From Streptomyces sp. NBC_01478 (lineage in GTDB: Bacteria > Actinomycetota > Actinomycetes > Streptomycetales > Streptomycetaceae), in NCBI RefSeq assembly GCF_036227225.1, contig NZ_CP109444.1, forward strand, positions 8,413,501 to 8,477,500: DNA of 64,000 nucleotides. Reading direction: 5' to 3'. The translations under genes and the position numbers were made by a program. Under the pieces are notes generated by a model that saw only the letters and a list, made by a program, of their open reading frames with translations, was not told the origin of the DNA and did no database searches. The stretch's first letter is position 1. The number at the start of each line of letters is the position of its first letter. Shown piece after piece: positions 45,652-54,795 of this stretch.

Positions 45652-46335
45652 ATGGTGCAGAAGGCCAAGATCCTCCTGGTCGATGACCGGCCGGAGAATC
45701 TGCTGGCGCTGGAGGCCATCCTCTCTGCGCTCGATCAGACACTGGTTCGGGCATCGTCCGGGGAGGAAGCGCTCAAAGCACTGCTGACGGACGACTTCGC
45801 GGTCATTCTGCTGGACGTCCAGATGCCGGGCATGGACGGTTTCGAAACCGCCGCGCACATCAAGCGGCGGGAGCGGACCCGGGACATCCCGATCATCTTC
45901 CTCACCGCGATCAACCACGGCCCGCACCACACCTTCCGGGGTTACGCGGCGGGCGCGGTCGACTACATCTCCAAGCCGTTCGACCCATGGGTGCTGCGCG
46001 CGAAGGTCTCGGTCTTCGTCGAGCTCTACATGAAGAACTGCCAGTTGCGGGAGCAAGCGGCGCTGCTGCGGCTCCAGTTGGAGGGCGGCGGCAAGCCCGC
46101 GGCCGGTGCGGCGAAGGAACCGGCCGGACTGCTCGCCGAACTGTCGGCGCGGCTCGCGGCCGTCGAGGAGCAGGCGGAGGCGCTGTCCAAGCAGCTCGAC
46201 GACGAGTCGGCGGACGCGGCGGCCGTAGCGACCGCGGCTCATCTCGAACGCAAACTCACCGGGCTGCGCAGGGCGCTCGACGCCCTGGAGCCGGGCACGG
46301 GCAGCGGAGCGCCTTCGCTGCCGTCGCAGAACTGA
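45652..46335 (+). CDS. osaB: Response regulator OsaB with coiled-coil tail
   Basis: 227 aa from the ATG at 45652, with GAGGAGGG upstream; longer in-frame starts are less likely. Receiver domain (residues 5-125): acidic pocket LLVDDRPEN, phospho-acceptor Asp55 in ILLDVQMPGMDGF, Thr in FLTAI and Lys in YISKPFDP. There is no DNA-binding domain; instead the C-terminus (about 130-215) is an Ala/Glu/Leu-rich coiled coil. OsaB of S. coelicolor has this layout and is needed for osmoadaptation, presumably acting through protein contacts. Likely phosphorylated by OsaA. Confidence 0.9.
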   Translation: MVQKAKILLVDDRPENLLALEAILSALDQTLVRASSGEEALKALLTDDFAVILLDVQMPGMDGFETAAHIKRRERTRDIPIIFLTAINHGPHHTFRGYAAGAVDYISKPFDPWVLRAKVSVFVELYMKNCQLREQAALLRLQLEGGGKPAAGAAKEPAGLLAELSARLAAVEEQAEALSKQLDDESADAAAVATAAHLERKLTGLRRALDALEPGTGSGAPSLPSQN

Positions 46336-46458
46336 CGTCCGCCGGGGGCGCAGTTGTGCGTGAGCCGGCGTCAGTTCCCGGTCTCGTACGGGCGACACGA
46401 ACGGGTGAAGCAGTGGGCACACGTGTCCGCTGCCGTCTCCACAGGTAACCTCACACCT

Positions 46459-49176
46459 ATGGCCCCACGTCCCTCCGCAGCCAAGAAGCAGCCCGCCAAG
46501 AGGGCTGCTCCGGCGAAGGCTCCGGCGAAGAAGGCCGCTGCGAAAAGGGCCCCCGCGAAGAAGGCGGTCGCCAAGAAGACCGCCCGTCCGGCGCCCAAGC
46601 CGGCGCCCAGCCCCACCGGGGGCATCGTCAAGCTCGTGCGCGCCGTCTGGCTGGGCACCGCGCACGCCGTCGGCGCGGTGTTCCGCGGCATAGGGCAGGG
46701 GGCGAAGAACCTGGATCCGGCCCACCGCAAGGACGGCGTCGCGCTGCTGCTGTTCGGCCTCGCGCTGATCGTCGCCGCGGGTACCTGGGCCGATCTGCGC
46801 GGCCCGGTCGGCGACCTCGTCGAGATCCTGGTGACCGGCGCCTTCGGCCGCCTCGACCTGCTCGTGCCGATACTGCTCGCGGTGATCGCCGTGCGCTTCA
46901 TCCGCCATCCCGAGAAGCCCGAGGCCAACGGCCGGATCGTCATCGGTCTGTCCGCGCTCGTCATCGGCGTGCTCGGCCAGGTCCACATCGCCTGCGGCGC
47001 GCCCGCCCGCAGCGACGGCATGCAGGCCATAAGGGACGCCGGCGGGCTCATCGGCTGGGGCGTGGCGACCCCGCTGACCTACACCATGGGCGAGGTCCTC
47101 GCCGTACCCCTGCTCGTGCTGCTCACGGTCTTCGGGCTGCTGGTCGTCACGGCCACGCCCGTCAACGCGATCCCCCAGCGCCTGCGGCTGCTCGGGGTGA
47201 AGCTGGGCATCGTCCACGACTTCGACGACGAGGAAGAGTTCGGCGAGGACGACGAGCGCTACGACGAGCAGTGGCGCGAGGCACTGCCCGCGCGCCCCCG
47301 TAAGCGCGGGAGCGCCCCCGAGGCGTACGACCCCGACAGCGCCGAGCAGGACGCCCTCTCGAAGCGCCGGAGCCGCCCCAGGCGCTCCGCGGTGCCCCAG
47401 CCCGACATGCACCGCCCCATGGACGCCGTGGACGTCGCCGCGGCCGCCGCGGCGGCGCTCGACGGGGCCGTCCTGCACGGCATGCCGCCCTCGCCGATCG
47501 TCGCCGACCTCACCCAGGGGGTACGGGTGGGCGGCGACCGCGAGGACACCACCCCGACGCCCGTCCCGACGCCCGTTCCGGCCCCCACCGCGCGCCCCAA
47601 GCAGGAGAAGCTCAAGGCCGAGGTCATGGACCTCACGAAGGCGCCCCCGGAGGAGCCCCGCGACCTGCCGCCGCGCGCCGAGCAGCTCCAGCTCTCCGGC
47701 GACATCACGTACTCGCTGCCCTCGCTCGACCTCCTCACGCGCGGGGGCCCCGGCAAGGCGCGCAGCGCCGCGAACGACGCCGTGGTCGCCTCCCTGACGA
47801 ACGTCTTCTCCGAGTTCAAGGTCGACGCCGCCGTCACCGGCTTCACGCGCGGGCCGACGGTCACGCGCTACGAGGTCGAGCTCGGCCCCGCCGTCAAGGT
47901 CGAGCGGATCACCGCCCTCACCAAGAACATCGCCTACGCCGTCGCCAGCCCCGATGTGCGGATCATCAGCCCGATCCCCGGCAAGTCCGCGGTCGGCATC
48001 GAGATCCCGAACACGGACCGCGAGATGGTCAACGTAGGAGACGTCCTGCGCCTCGCGGACGCCGCCGAGGACGATCACCCGATGCTCGTCGCGCTCGGCA
48101 AGGACGTCGAGGGCGGCTACGTCATGGCCAACATGGCGAAGATGCCGCACATCCTGGTGGCCGGCGCCACCGGCTCCGGAAAGTCGTCCTGCATCAACTG
48201 CCTGATCACGTCGATCATGTGCCGGGCGACCCCCGAGGACGTCCGTATGGTCCTCGTCGACCCCAAGCGCGTCGAACTGACCGCCTACGAAGGCATCCCG
48301 CACCTGATCACGCCCATCATCACCAACCCGAAGCGGGCCGCCGAGGCGCTCCAGTGGGTCGTACGCGAGATGGACCTCAGGTATGACGACCTCGCGGCCT
48401 TCGGGTACCGGCACATCGACGACTTCAACCAGGCGATCCGCGACGGCAAGCTGAAGACTCCGGAGGGCAGCGAGCGGGAGCTCAAGACCTATCCGTACCT
48501 CCTGGTGATCGTCGACGAGCTGGCCGACCTGATGATGGTCGCGCCGCGGGACGTCGAGGACTCGATCGTGCGCATCACGCAGCTCGCGCGCGCGGCCGGC
48601 ATCCACCTGGTGCTCGCGACACAGCGCCCCTCCGTAGACGTCGTCACCGGTCTGATCAAGGCGAACGTGCCCTCCAGGCTCGCGTTCGCCACCTCGTCCC
48701 TGGCCGACTCGCGGGTCATCCTCGACCAGCCCGGCGCGGAGAAGCTGATCGGCAAGGGTGACGGGCTGTACCTGCCGATGGGTCAGAACAAGCCCACCCG
48801 TATGCAGGGCGCCTTCGTCACCGAGGACGAGATCCACGCCGTCGTGCAGCACTGCAAGGACCAGATGACCCCGGTCTTCCGGGAGGACGTCACCGTCGGC
48901 ACCAAGCAGAAGAAGGAGATCGACGAGGACATCGGCGACGACCTCGACCTGCTCTGCCAGGCGGCCGAACTGGTCGTGTCCACGCAGTTCGGCTCCACCT
49001 CGATGCTCCAGCGCAAGCTGCGCGTCGGCTTCGCCAAGGCCGGGCGGCTCATGGACCTCATGGAGTCCCGGGGCATCGTCGGACCCAGCGAGGGGTCCAA
49101 GGCGCGTGACGTGCTCCTGAAGGCTGACGAGCTGGACGGCGTGCTCGGCGTGATCCGCGGGGAGTCCGAAGGCTAG
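46459..49176 (+). CDS. ftsK: DNA translocase FtsK
   Basis: 905 aa from the ATG at 46459. An N-terminal Ala/Lys/Pro-rich basic tail (residues 5-48) precedes four membrane helices (about 90-240), an acidic and Pro-rich linker (about 255-420), and the motor domain: Walker A GATGSGKSSCIN (about 570), Walker B LLVIVDELADLMM (about 685), ATQRPSVDVVTG. The C-terminal gamma domain (QFGSTSMLQRKLRVGFAKAGRLM) recognises orienting DNA sequences. It moves chromosomes through septa, important in sporulation. Ends in TAG. Confidence 0.96.
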   Translation: MAPRPSAAKKQPAKRAAPAKAPAKKAAAKRAPAKKAVAKKTARPAPKPAPSPTGGIVKLVRAVWLGTAHAVGAVFRGIGQGAKNLDPAHRKDGVALLLFGLALIVAAGTWADLRGPVGDLVEILVTGAFGRLDLLVPILLAVIAVRFIRHPEKPEANGRIVIGLSALVIGVLGQVHIACGAPARSDGMQAIRDAGGLIGWGVATPLTYTMGEVLAVPLLVLLTVFGLLVVTATPVNAIPQRLRLLGVKLGIVHDFDDEEEFGEDDERYDEQWREALPARPRKRGSAPEAYDPDSAEQDALSKRRSRPRRSAVPQPDMHRPMDAVDVAAAAAAALDGAVLHGMPPSPIVADLTQGVRVGGDREDTTPTPVPTPVPAPTARPKQEKLKAEVMDLTKAPPEEPRDLPPRAEQLQLSGDITYSLPSLDLLTRGGPGKARSAANDAVVASLTNVFSEFKVDAAVTGFTRGPTVTRYEVELGPAVKVERITALTKNIAYAVASPDVRIISPIPGKSAVGIEIPNTDREMVNVGDVLRLADAAEDDHPMLVALGKDVEGGYVMANMAKMPHILVAGATGSGKSSCINCLITSIMCRATPEDVRMVLVDPKRVELTAYEGIPHLITPIITNPKRAAEALQWVVREMDLRYDDLAAFGYRHIDDFNQAIRDGKLKTPEGSERELKTYPYLLVIVDELADLMMVAPRDVEDSIVRITQLARAAGIHLVLATQRPSVDVVTGLIKANVPSRLAFATSSLADSRVILDQPGAEKLIGKGDGLYLPMGQNKPTRMQGAFVTEDEIHAVVQHCKDQMTPVFREDVTVGTKQKKEIDEDIGDDLDLLCQAAELVVSTQFGSTSMLQRKLRVGFAKAGRLMDLMESRGIVGPSEGSKARDVLLKADELDGVLGVIRGESEG

Positions 49177-49441
49177 GAGTGGGTAGGCGCTGCCCGAAGG
49201 GGGCGGCCGACCGTGACTCACCCGTTAGAGATCAGTGGGCAACCGTTTCCCTTTGCCGTACGTCAAGTTGAGCGAGAGGACAGATGGGGCTCCCACCATG
49301 GGATCCGTGTCTGGCCCGCCGTCGGACGCTTCGGCCATACCGATGGCGTACAAAGTCCCACCGCCCGGTTGCCCCACCCTTTCATACCCCCCCTAGACTG
49401 AACTTCCAGCACAGGTGGCTACACGCTCGAAAGGCGCCCCC

Positions 49442-50302
49442 GTGTCCATCGGCAACTCCCCTGAAGACGAGCGTCCGTTCGAAGACGGTCGCTCCGAAGA
49501 GGGTCATGAGGAAGAAGCCCGTCCTTCCGTCGGCCGAGCCCTGCAGCAGGCACGTATCGCCGCCGGGCTGACCGTCGACGACGTCAGCAGTGCCACCCGG
49601 GTCCGCATCGCCATCGTGCACGCCATCGAGGCCGACGACTTCACGCCCTGCGGCGGTGACGTCTACGCCCGCGGGCACATCAGGACCCTCGCCAAGGCCG
49701 TCCACATCGATCCCGCACCGCTTCTCGCGCGCTACGACGACGACCACGGCGGACGCCCGGCCCCGACGCCGGCGGCGCCCCTCTTCGAGGCGGAACGCAT
49801 CCGTCCCGAGCGACGGGGCCCCAACTGGACCGCGGCCATGGTCGCCGCGATCGTCGCCGTGGTCGGCTTCGTCGGCTTCACGGCGTTCAAGGGCGGCGAC
49901 AGTGACACTGACGCCGCGTCACAGGTCACCCAGGGAGCCACGCCCAGCGCCAGCAAGCCCGCCGCGCCCAAGCCCTCGACCACCGACTCCGCCACACCCA
50001 AGTCCGATCCCTCCGACAGTGCCATCGCCGCCGCGCCCCAGGACAAGGTGACGGTCCAGGTGAGTGCGGTCGACGGCCGCAGTTGGATCTCCGCCAAGGA
50101 CCACAACGGCCGGATGCTCTTCGACGGGCTCCTCAAGAAGGGCGAGTCCAAGACCTTCCAGGACAGCTCGAAGGTCAACCTGATCCTCGGCGACGCCGGT
50201 GTGATCCAGCTCTACGTCAACGGCAAGAAGATCGAGGACGACTTCCAGCCCGGAGCGGTGGAGCGCCTCACCTACACCAAGGGCGACCCCGAAGTCGGAT
50301 AA
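49442..50302 (+). CDS. RodZ-like helix-turn-helix membrane protein
   Basis: 286 aa from the GTG at 49442 (a GTG at 49415 is possible). A Glu-rich N-terminus, then an HTH_25-type domain (about 30-100; VGRALQQARIAAGLTVDDVS, VYARGHIRTLAKAV), one membrane helix (about 140-160; AAMVAAIVAVVGFVGF), a Ser/Pro/Thr linker, and an outside DUF4115 domain (about 210-280; VTVQVSAVDGRSWISAKDHN). RodZ links the cytoskeleton to wall synthesis in rods; the role in Streptomyces is less clear. Between ftsK and rimO. Confidence 0.82.
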   Translation: MSIGNSPEDERPFEDGRSEEGHEEEARPSVGRALQQARIAAGLTVDDVSSATRVRIAIVHAIEADDFTPCGGDVYARGHIRTLAKAVHIDPAPLLARYDDDHGGRPAPTPAAPLFEAERIRPERRGPNWTAAMVAAIVAVVGFVGFTAFKGGDSDTDAASQVTQGATPSASKPAAPKPSTTDSATPKSDPSDSAIAAAPQDKVTVQVSAVDGRSWISAKDHNGRMLFDGLLKKGESKTFQDSSKVNLILGDAGVIQLYVNGKKIEDDFQPGAVERLTYTKGDPEVG

Positions 50303-50337
50303 GCGGTCCGGCAAGAGGTCCTACGGGGTGACTGTTC

Positions 50338-50367
50338 AAGGGGTTGGCCAAGATCGGCCAACCCCTT
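50338..50367 (+). terminator. Terminator after the RodZ-like gene
   Basis: A 12-bp stem (aaggggttggcc) with a 6-base loop, 36 bp after the stop and 40 bp before rimO. Confidence 0.8.
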
Positions 50368-50406
50368 CGACGTGGGGTGTCAGTGGGACGAAGTAGTCTT
50401 GAGCCC

Positions 50407-51879
50407 ATGCCTGAACGCCGTACCGTCGCACTCGTCACTCTTGGCTGCGCCCGTAACGAGGTGGACTCGGAGGAGCTCGCAGGCCGCTTGGAGGCGGACG
50501 GCTGGCAACTCGTGGAGAACGCCGAGGACGCGGACGTCGCCGTCGTCAACACCTGTGGCTTCGTCGAGGCCGCCAAGAAGGACTCCGTCGACGCCCTCCT
50601 GGAAGCCAATGACCTCAAGGGTCATGGCAGAACGCAGGCCGTCGTCGCGGTGGGCTGCATGGCCGAGCGGTACGGCAAGGAGCTCGCCGAGGCGCTGCCC
50701 GAGGCCGACGGCGTGCTCGGCTTCGACGACTACGCCGACATCTCCGACCGCCTGCAGACCATCCTGAACGGCGGCATCCACGCCTCGCACACCCCGCGCG
50801 ACCGCCGCAAGCTGCTGCCGATCAGCCCCGCCGACCGACAGGAGTCCGCCGCCGACGTCGCGCTGCCCGGCCACGGCCCGGTCGACCTCCCGGACGGCCT
50901 CGCGCCCGCCTCGGGCCCCCGCGCACCCCTGCGCCGCCGCCTGGACGGCTCCCCGGTCGCCTCGGTGAAGCTCGCCTCCGGCTGCGACCGGCGCTGCTCC
51001 TTCTGCGCCATCCCGTCCTTCCGCGGCTCCTTCATCTCCCGCCGCCCCAGCGACGTACTGAACGAGACCCGCTGGCTGGCCGAACAGGGCGTCAAGGAGG
51101 TCATGCTGGTCTCCGAGAACAACACTTCCTACGGCAAGGACCTGGGCGACATCCGCCTCCTGGAGTCGCTGCTGCCCGAGCTGGCGGACATCGACGGCCT
51201 GGAGCGCGTGCGGGTGAGCTACCTCCAGCCGGCCGAGATGCGCCCCGGGCTCATCGACGTGCTCACCTCCACACCGAAGATCGCGCCCTACTTCGACCTG
51301 TCCTTCCAGCACTCCGCGCCCGACGTGCTGCGCTCCATGCGCCGCTTCGGCGACACCGACCGCTTCCTCGAACTGCTCGACACCATCCGCTCCAAGGCCC
51401 CGCAGGCCGGCGTCCGCTCGAACTTCATCGTCGGCTTCCCCGGCGAGACCGAGGCCGACCTCGCCGAACTGGAGCGCTTCCTGAACGGCGCGCGCCTGGA
51501 CGCCATCGGCGTCTTCGGCTACTCCGACGAGGAGGGCACGGAGGCGGCGACGTACGACAAGAAGCTCGACCAGGACGTCGTGGACGCGCGCCTCGCGCAC
51601 ATCTCGCGGCTGGCCGAGGAGCTCGTCTCGCAGCGTGCGGAGGAGCGCGTCGGTGAGACCGTGCACGTGCTGGTCGAGTCGGTGGACTCCGAGGACGGCG
51701 CCTACGGCCGCGGCGAGCACCAGGCTCCGGAGACGGACGGCCAGGTGCTGCTCACGAGCGGCGAAGGCCTGAGCGTCGGCCGTATGGTCGAGGCGAAGGT
51801 GGTCGGTACGGAAGGTGTCGACCTGGTGGCCGAGCCGCTCCTGGGCTCGCTCGCGTGTAGTGAGGAGGCGGGCAGATGA
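50407..51879 (+). CDS. rimO: Ribosomal protein S12 methylthiotransferase RimO
   Basis: 490 aa from the ATG at 50407 ([20 protein letters not shown]). N-terminal UPF0004 domain with its three Cys (LGCARN, VNTCGF, VGCMAE) for the auxiliary cluster; radical SAM motif CDRRCSFC (about 193-200); C-terminal TRAM domain. It methylthiolates an Asp of S12. An Ala/Pro-rich stretch of about 40 residues ([19 protein letters not shown]) before the radical SAM domain is extra compared with E. coli. Its stop overlaps pgsA (ATGA). Confidence 0.95.
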   Translation: MPERRTVALVTLGCARNEVDSEELAGRLEADGWQLVENAEDADVAVVNTCGFVEAAKKDSVDALLEANDLKGHGRTQAVVAVGCMAERYGKELAEALPEADGVLGFDDYADISDRLQTILNGGIHASHTPRDRRKLLPISPADRQESAADVALPGHGPVDLPDGLAPASGPRAPLRRRLDGSPVASVKLASGCDRRCSFCAIPSFRGSFISRRPSDVLNETRWLAEQGVKEVMLVSENNTSYGKDLGDIRLLESLLPELADIDGLERVRVSYLQPAEMRPGLIDVLTSTPKIAPYFDLSFQHSAPDVLRSMRRFGDTDRFLELLDTIRSKAPQAGVRSNFIVGFPGETEADLAELERFLNGARLDAIGVFGYSDEEGTEAATYDKKLDQDVVDARLAHISRLAEELVSQRAEERVGETVHVLVESVDSEDGAYGRGEHQAPETDGQVLLTSGEGLSVGRMVEAKVVGTEGVDLVAEPLLGSLACSEEAGR

Positions 51880-52754
51880 CCGGAGTCCCGGCATCGGCGG
51901 CGGGCGGCACCTCCAGCGCGAACGGCGCGCCCGCGAGCGCGGGTTCCGGTGCGGCCTCCGGTGGCGCCCCTTCCGGCGCGATGTCGGGCAGTGTCTCCGG
52001 TGGCGCCTCCTCCTCCGGGGGCGCTTCGGCCGGCGGTGGCTCGGTTGGCAGTGCTTCGCTTGACAGTGCCTCGGTCGGTAGTGCCTCGTCCGGTGTGGTC
52101 GAGGCAGGTCTGCCCGGTGGTCCGAGGCCGGCGCGCGGTGCGAAGGTTGTGGCCGCTGCCGTCAACCAGGCGAGCGTTTGGAACATCGCCAACTTCCTGA
52201 CCATGCTCCGGCTGCTGCTCGTCCCCGGCTTCGTCGCCCTGATGCTGGCCGACGGCGGGTACGACCCGGCGATGCGCTCGTTCGCCTGGGCGGCGTTCGC
52301 CATCGCCATGATCACCGACCTTTTCGACGGCCATCTGGCGCGGACCTACGACCTCGTCACCGACTTCGGGAAGATCGCCGACCCCATCGCCGACAAGGCG
52401 ATCATGGGTGCGGCGCTGATCTGTCTGTCCTCCCTCGGCGATCTGCCGTGGTGGGTGACCGTCGTCATCCTCGGCCGGGAACTCGGGATCACGCTGCTGC
52501 GTTTTCTTGTCATCCGGTACGGCGTCATTCCCGCGTCGCGCGGCGGCAAGCTGAAGACGCTCACACAGGGCATCGCGGTAGGGATGTATGTGCTGGCGCT
52601 GACGGGATGGCTGGCCACTCTGCGGTTCTGGGTGATGGCGGCGGCGGTCGTGCTGACCGTGCTGACCGGGCTCGACTATGTGAGACAGGCCATTGTGTTG
52701 CGCAGGCAGGGAATCGCCGAGCGCAGGGCGGCGTCGGAGGAGACGGAAGCGTGA
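51876..52754 (+). CDS. pgsA: CDP-diacylglycerol-glycerol-3-phosphate 3-phosphatidyltransferase
   Basis: 292 aa, ATG overlapping the rimO stop. The CDP-alcohol phosphotransferase motif D-LF-DG-HL-AR...G-KIA-D-PIA-D is complete (about residues 147-173), with several membrane helices. It makes phosphatidylglycerol phosphate. Residues 1-85 are an unusual Gly/Ser/Ala-rich extension, partly built from S-A-S-[VL]-[GD] repeats (52040-52090); the catalytic part starts at about [12 protein letters not shown]. The GTG-type overlap with cinA (GTGA) continues the operon. Confidence 0.92.
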   Translation: MTGVPASAAGGTSSANGAPASAGSGAASGGAPSGAMSGSVSGGASSSGGASAGGGSVGSASLDSASVGSASSGVVEAGLPGGPRPARGAKVVAAAVNQASVWNIANFLTMLRLLLVPGFVALMLADGGYDPAMRSFAWAAFAIAMITDLFDGHLARTYDLVTDFGKIADPIADKAIMGAALICLSSLGDLPWWVTVVILGRELGITLLRFLVIRYGVIPASRGGKLKTLTQGIAVGMYVLALTGWLATLRFWVMAAAVVLTVLTGLDYVRQAIVLRRQGIAERRAASEETEA

Positions 52755-53296
52755 GTTCCACGGCCACTGAAGTGGTGCGACTACTGACCGTGAGCGGTGC
52801 GACGCTCGCTGTCGCCGAGTCGCTCACCGGTGGTCTGGTTGCGGCGGAGATCACATCGGTGCCCGGAGCCTCCAAGGCCTTCCGTGGTTCGGTCACCGCC
52901 TACGCCACCGAGCTGAAGCATGAGCTGCTCGGGGTCGACGCCACCCTGCTGACCGAGCGGGGAGCGGTGGATGCGCAGGTCGCGGCCCAGATGGCGGCCG
53001 GAGTGCGGAAGGCGCTCGGCGCCGACTGGGGCATCGCGACGACCGGTGTGGCGGGCCCGGAGCCGCAGGACGGACAGCCCGTAGGCACCGTTTTCATCGC
53101 CGTGGACGGCCCCTCCGGACCGGAATCGGATGCTCTCGGTGGCGGGAAAGTGGCCGCGCTGCGGTTGAACGGCGGCCGGGCGGAAATTCGTATGGAGAGT
53201 GTACGGAGCGTACTCGCGCTGCTTCTGGAGCGGCTCGTGAGCGAACAGACCGGGAATGAGCGGGCACAGGATACGGAACAGAACGGGGGGTTTTGA
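52751..53296 (+). CDS. cinA: CinA C-terminal-type nicotinamide-nucleotide amidohydrolase
   Basis: 181 aa, GTG overlapping the pgsA stop. A single CinA C-terminal (PncC) domain: TLAVAESLTGGLVAAEIT, GSVTAYATELKHELLGV, IATTGVAGPEPQDGQPVGTV. It deamidates NMN in pyridine nucleotide salvage. The N-terminal molybdopterin-binding part of full CinA is absent, as in other actinobacteria at this locus. It has a Glu/Gln-rich C-terminal tail. Confidence 0.92.
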   Translation: MSSTATEVVRLLTVSGATLAVAESLTGGLVAAEITSVPGASKAFRGSVTAYATELKHELLGVDATLLTERGAVDAQVAAQMAAGVRKALGADWGIATTGVAGPEPQDGQPVGTVFIAVDGPSGPESDALGGGKVAALRLNGGRAEIRMESVRSVLALLLERLVSEQTGNERAQDTEQNGGF

Positions 53297-53405
53297 TGTT
53301 TGCAGCCCTGAGTGAACACGACATCGCTCCCCGCACGGCCGCGGCGCAAGGCGGTACGGTGGGGCGAGAAGGATGCGGCTACGCGGACCGAGGAGGGAGC
53401 CACCG

Positions 53406-53780
53406 ATGATTCTGCTCCGTCGCCTGCTGGGTGACGTGCTGCGTCGGCAGCGCCAGCGCCAGGGCCGTACTCTGCGCGAAGTCTCCTCGTCCGCCCGAGT
53501 CTCACTCGGCTATCTCTCCGAGGTGGAGCGGGGGCAGAAGGAGGCATCCTCCGAGCTGCTCTCCGCCATCTGCGACGCGTTGGACGTACGGATGTCCGAG
53601 CTCATGCGGGAAGTCAGCGACGAGCTCGCTCTCGCCGAGCTGGCCCAGTCTGCTGCGGCCACCAATTCCGTGCCCACGTCGGTACGTCCGATGCTGGGTT
53701 CCGTATCGGTGACCGGTGTGCCACCGGAACGGGTGACCATCAAGGCCCCCGCCGAGGCGGTGGACGTGGTCGCCGCGTGA
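53406..53780 (+). CDS. clgR: XRE-family regulator ClgR
   Basis: 124 aa from the ATG at 53406, after GAGGAGGGAG. HTH_3 domain at about residues 10-65 ([40 protein letters not shown]). It lies after pgsA-cinA, the position of clgR in actinobacteria, where ClgR activates clp protease genes and lon. The protein ends VDVVAA; the two terminal Ala fit the known ClpP-dependent turnover of ClgR through its C-terminus. Confidence 0.9.
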   Translation: MILLRRLLGDVLRRQRQRQGRTLREVSSSARVSLGYLSEVERGQKEASSELLSAICDALDVRMSELMREVSDELALAELAQSAAATNSVPTSVRPMLGSVSVTGVPPERVTIKAPAEAVDVVAA

Positions 53781-54116
53781 CGCTCACGCTGCTGAGACCG
53801 ATGAGGCGCTGACCTGCCTCGTGCATGTGTGCGGGCCCCGGCCGGGGCTTCTCCAGGGAGACCTGGGGAGGCGCGGTCGGGGTTTTCGCGTTGGGGCGGG
53901 GTGGTGTGGGGTGCAGTGGTGGCGGGTGTCGGCGTTCGGTCGGGTGCCTGGTGTCCTGTACGGCTGTGGAGCGGTCCGTTTGCCGGTGTGGCGCGGTGCG
54001 GTCATGGTTGAGGCGAGTGGTGCGGTGAGGTGCGGCGGATGGTGCGTCCGTGTGCCGTCGATGCGCCCTCCTTGCGGGTGACCGTGACGTTCTGGCGTCG
54101 GGCTGGAGGTGGGGCC
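53781..54116. other. Spacer without a supported gene
   Basis: 336 bp, G-rich on the plus strand. A short palindrome ccccggccgggg near 53835 and a ctccagg/cctggag-like hairpin near 53851-53870 may terminate clgR. Open frames here have repetitive, non-protein-like composition. Confidence 0.4.
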
Positions 54117-54755
54117 ATGGCGGGGCGGATAGCACGCTGGGGGCTCGCGCCGGTGCTCGGCGCGGTGTGGTGGTGGGCCGTACTGCGGCTCGCGCTGACG
54201 CCGCACGCGGGCGCGCTGGAGGGGGCCGTGGCGGCCGGGGGGTGGGGGCTGAGTCTGCTTCCGGTGCACTGCATGCCCAAGGCCCGGGCGGCGGGGGCGG
54301 TGGCCATGGGGCGGTGGCGGGTGGCCTGGCGGGTGTTTGTCACGCCGGTCGGCGGGGTGTCGGCGGGTGCCGGAGCGTCGTCCGACGGCGGGGCGTTGGC
54401 GGACGTTGGGCCGCTCTCAGGGGTCGGGTCGTCGTCGGGTGTCGGACTGTCGCCAGGTGCTGGAGCATCGTCCGGCACAGGGGCATCGGCGGGTGGTGGG
54501 CCGCTGCCAGACGCCGGGTCGTCGCCGGGTGCCGTGTCGTTGGACGTCGGAACGCCGCCGGGTACTGGAGCATCGCCGGGTGCTGAGTTGTCGTCGGGTG
54601 TCGGAACGCCGCCGGGTACCGGAGCGCCGTCCGGTGCAGGGGCGTCGGCAGGCCATGGGCCGCGGTCAGATACTGGAGCATCGCCGGTCGCTGAGTCGTC
54701 GTCGGGCGTCGGACCGCCGCCAGGCGCCGGGTCATCGCCGGATACCGGCCCCTAG
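54117..54755 (+). CDS. Putative membrane protein with repetitive Gly/Ser/Pro tail
   Basis: 212 aa from the ATG at 54117, chosen for GGAGGTGGGG just upstream. Residues 1-75 hold one or two hydrophobic segments (LAPVLGAVWWWAVLRLAL, LEGAVAAGGWGLSLLPV). From about residue 80 the protein is a run of imperfect repeats such as GAGASSG, GVGSSSG and GTPPGTGA, with no hydrophobic core. The tail matches a DNA tandem repeat, so its length probably varies among strains. No family recognised; the N-terminal half is the credible part. Confidence 0.5.
   Translation: MAGRIARWGLAPVLGAVWWWAVLRLALTPHAGALEGAVAAGGWGLSLLPVHCMPKARAAGAVAMGRWRVAWRVFVTPVGGVSAGAGASSDGGALADVGPLSGVGSSSGVGLSPGAGASSGTGASAGGGPLPDAGSSPGAVSLDVGTPPGTGASPGAELSSGVGTPPGTGAPSGAGASAGHGPRSDTGASPVAESSSGVGPPPGAGSSPDTGP
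54360..54755. repeat. Imperfect tandem repeat array in a coding tail
   Basis: About ten to fifteen degenerate units of roughly 24-30 bases built on tcgtcgggtgtcgg, ccgggtactggagcatcg and similar strings. The period keeps frame (multiples of three), so slippage would change tail length without a frameshift. Confidence 0.65.
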
Positions 54756-54795
54756 CCGGGCGCCGGACCGTCGCCGGGCGCTGAGGCGGTGGTTG

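Noticed and set aside
45499..49221. 1240-residue minus-strand frame over osaB and ftsK
   Set aside because: Antisense shadow of two well-supported genes.
54360..54755. Possible CRISPR-like array
   Set aside because: Units are degenerate, lack constant repeats and unique spacers, and stay in frame with a coding tail.
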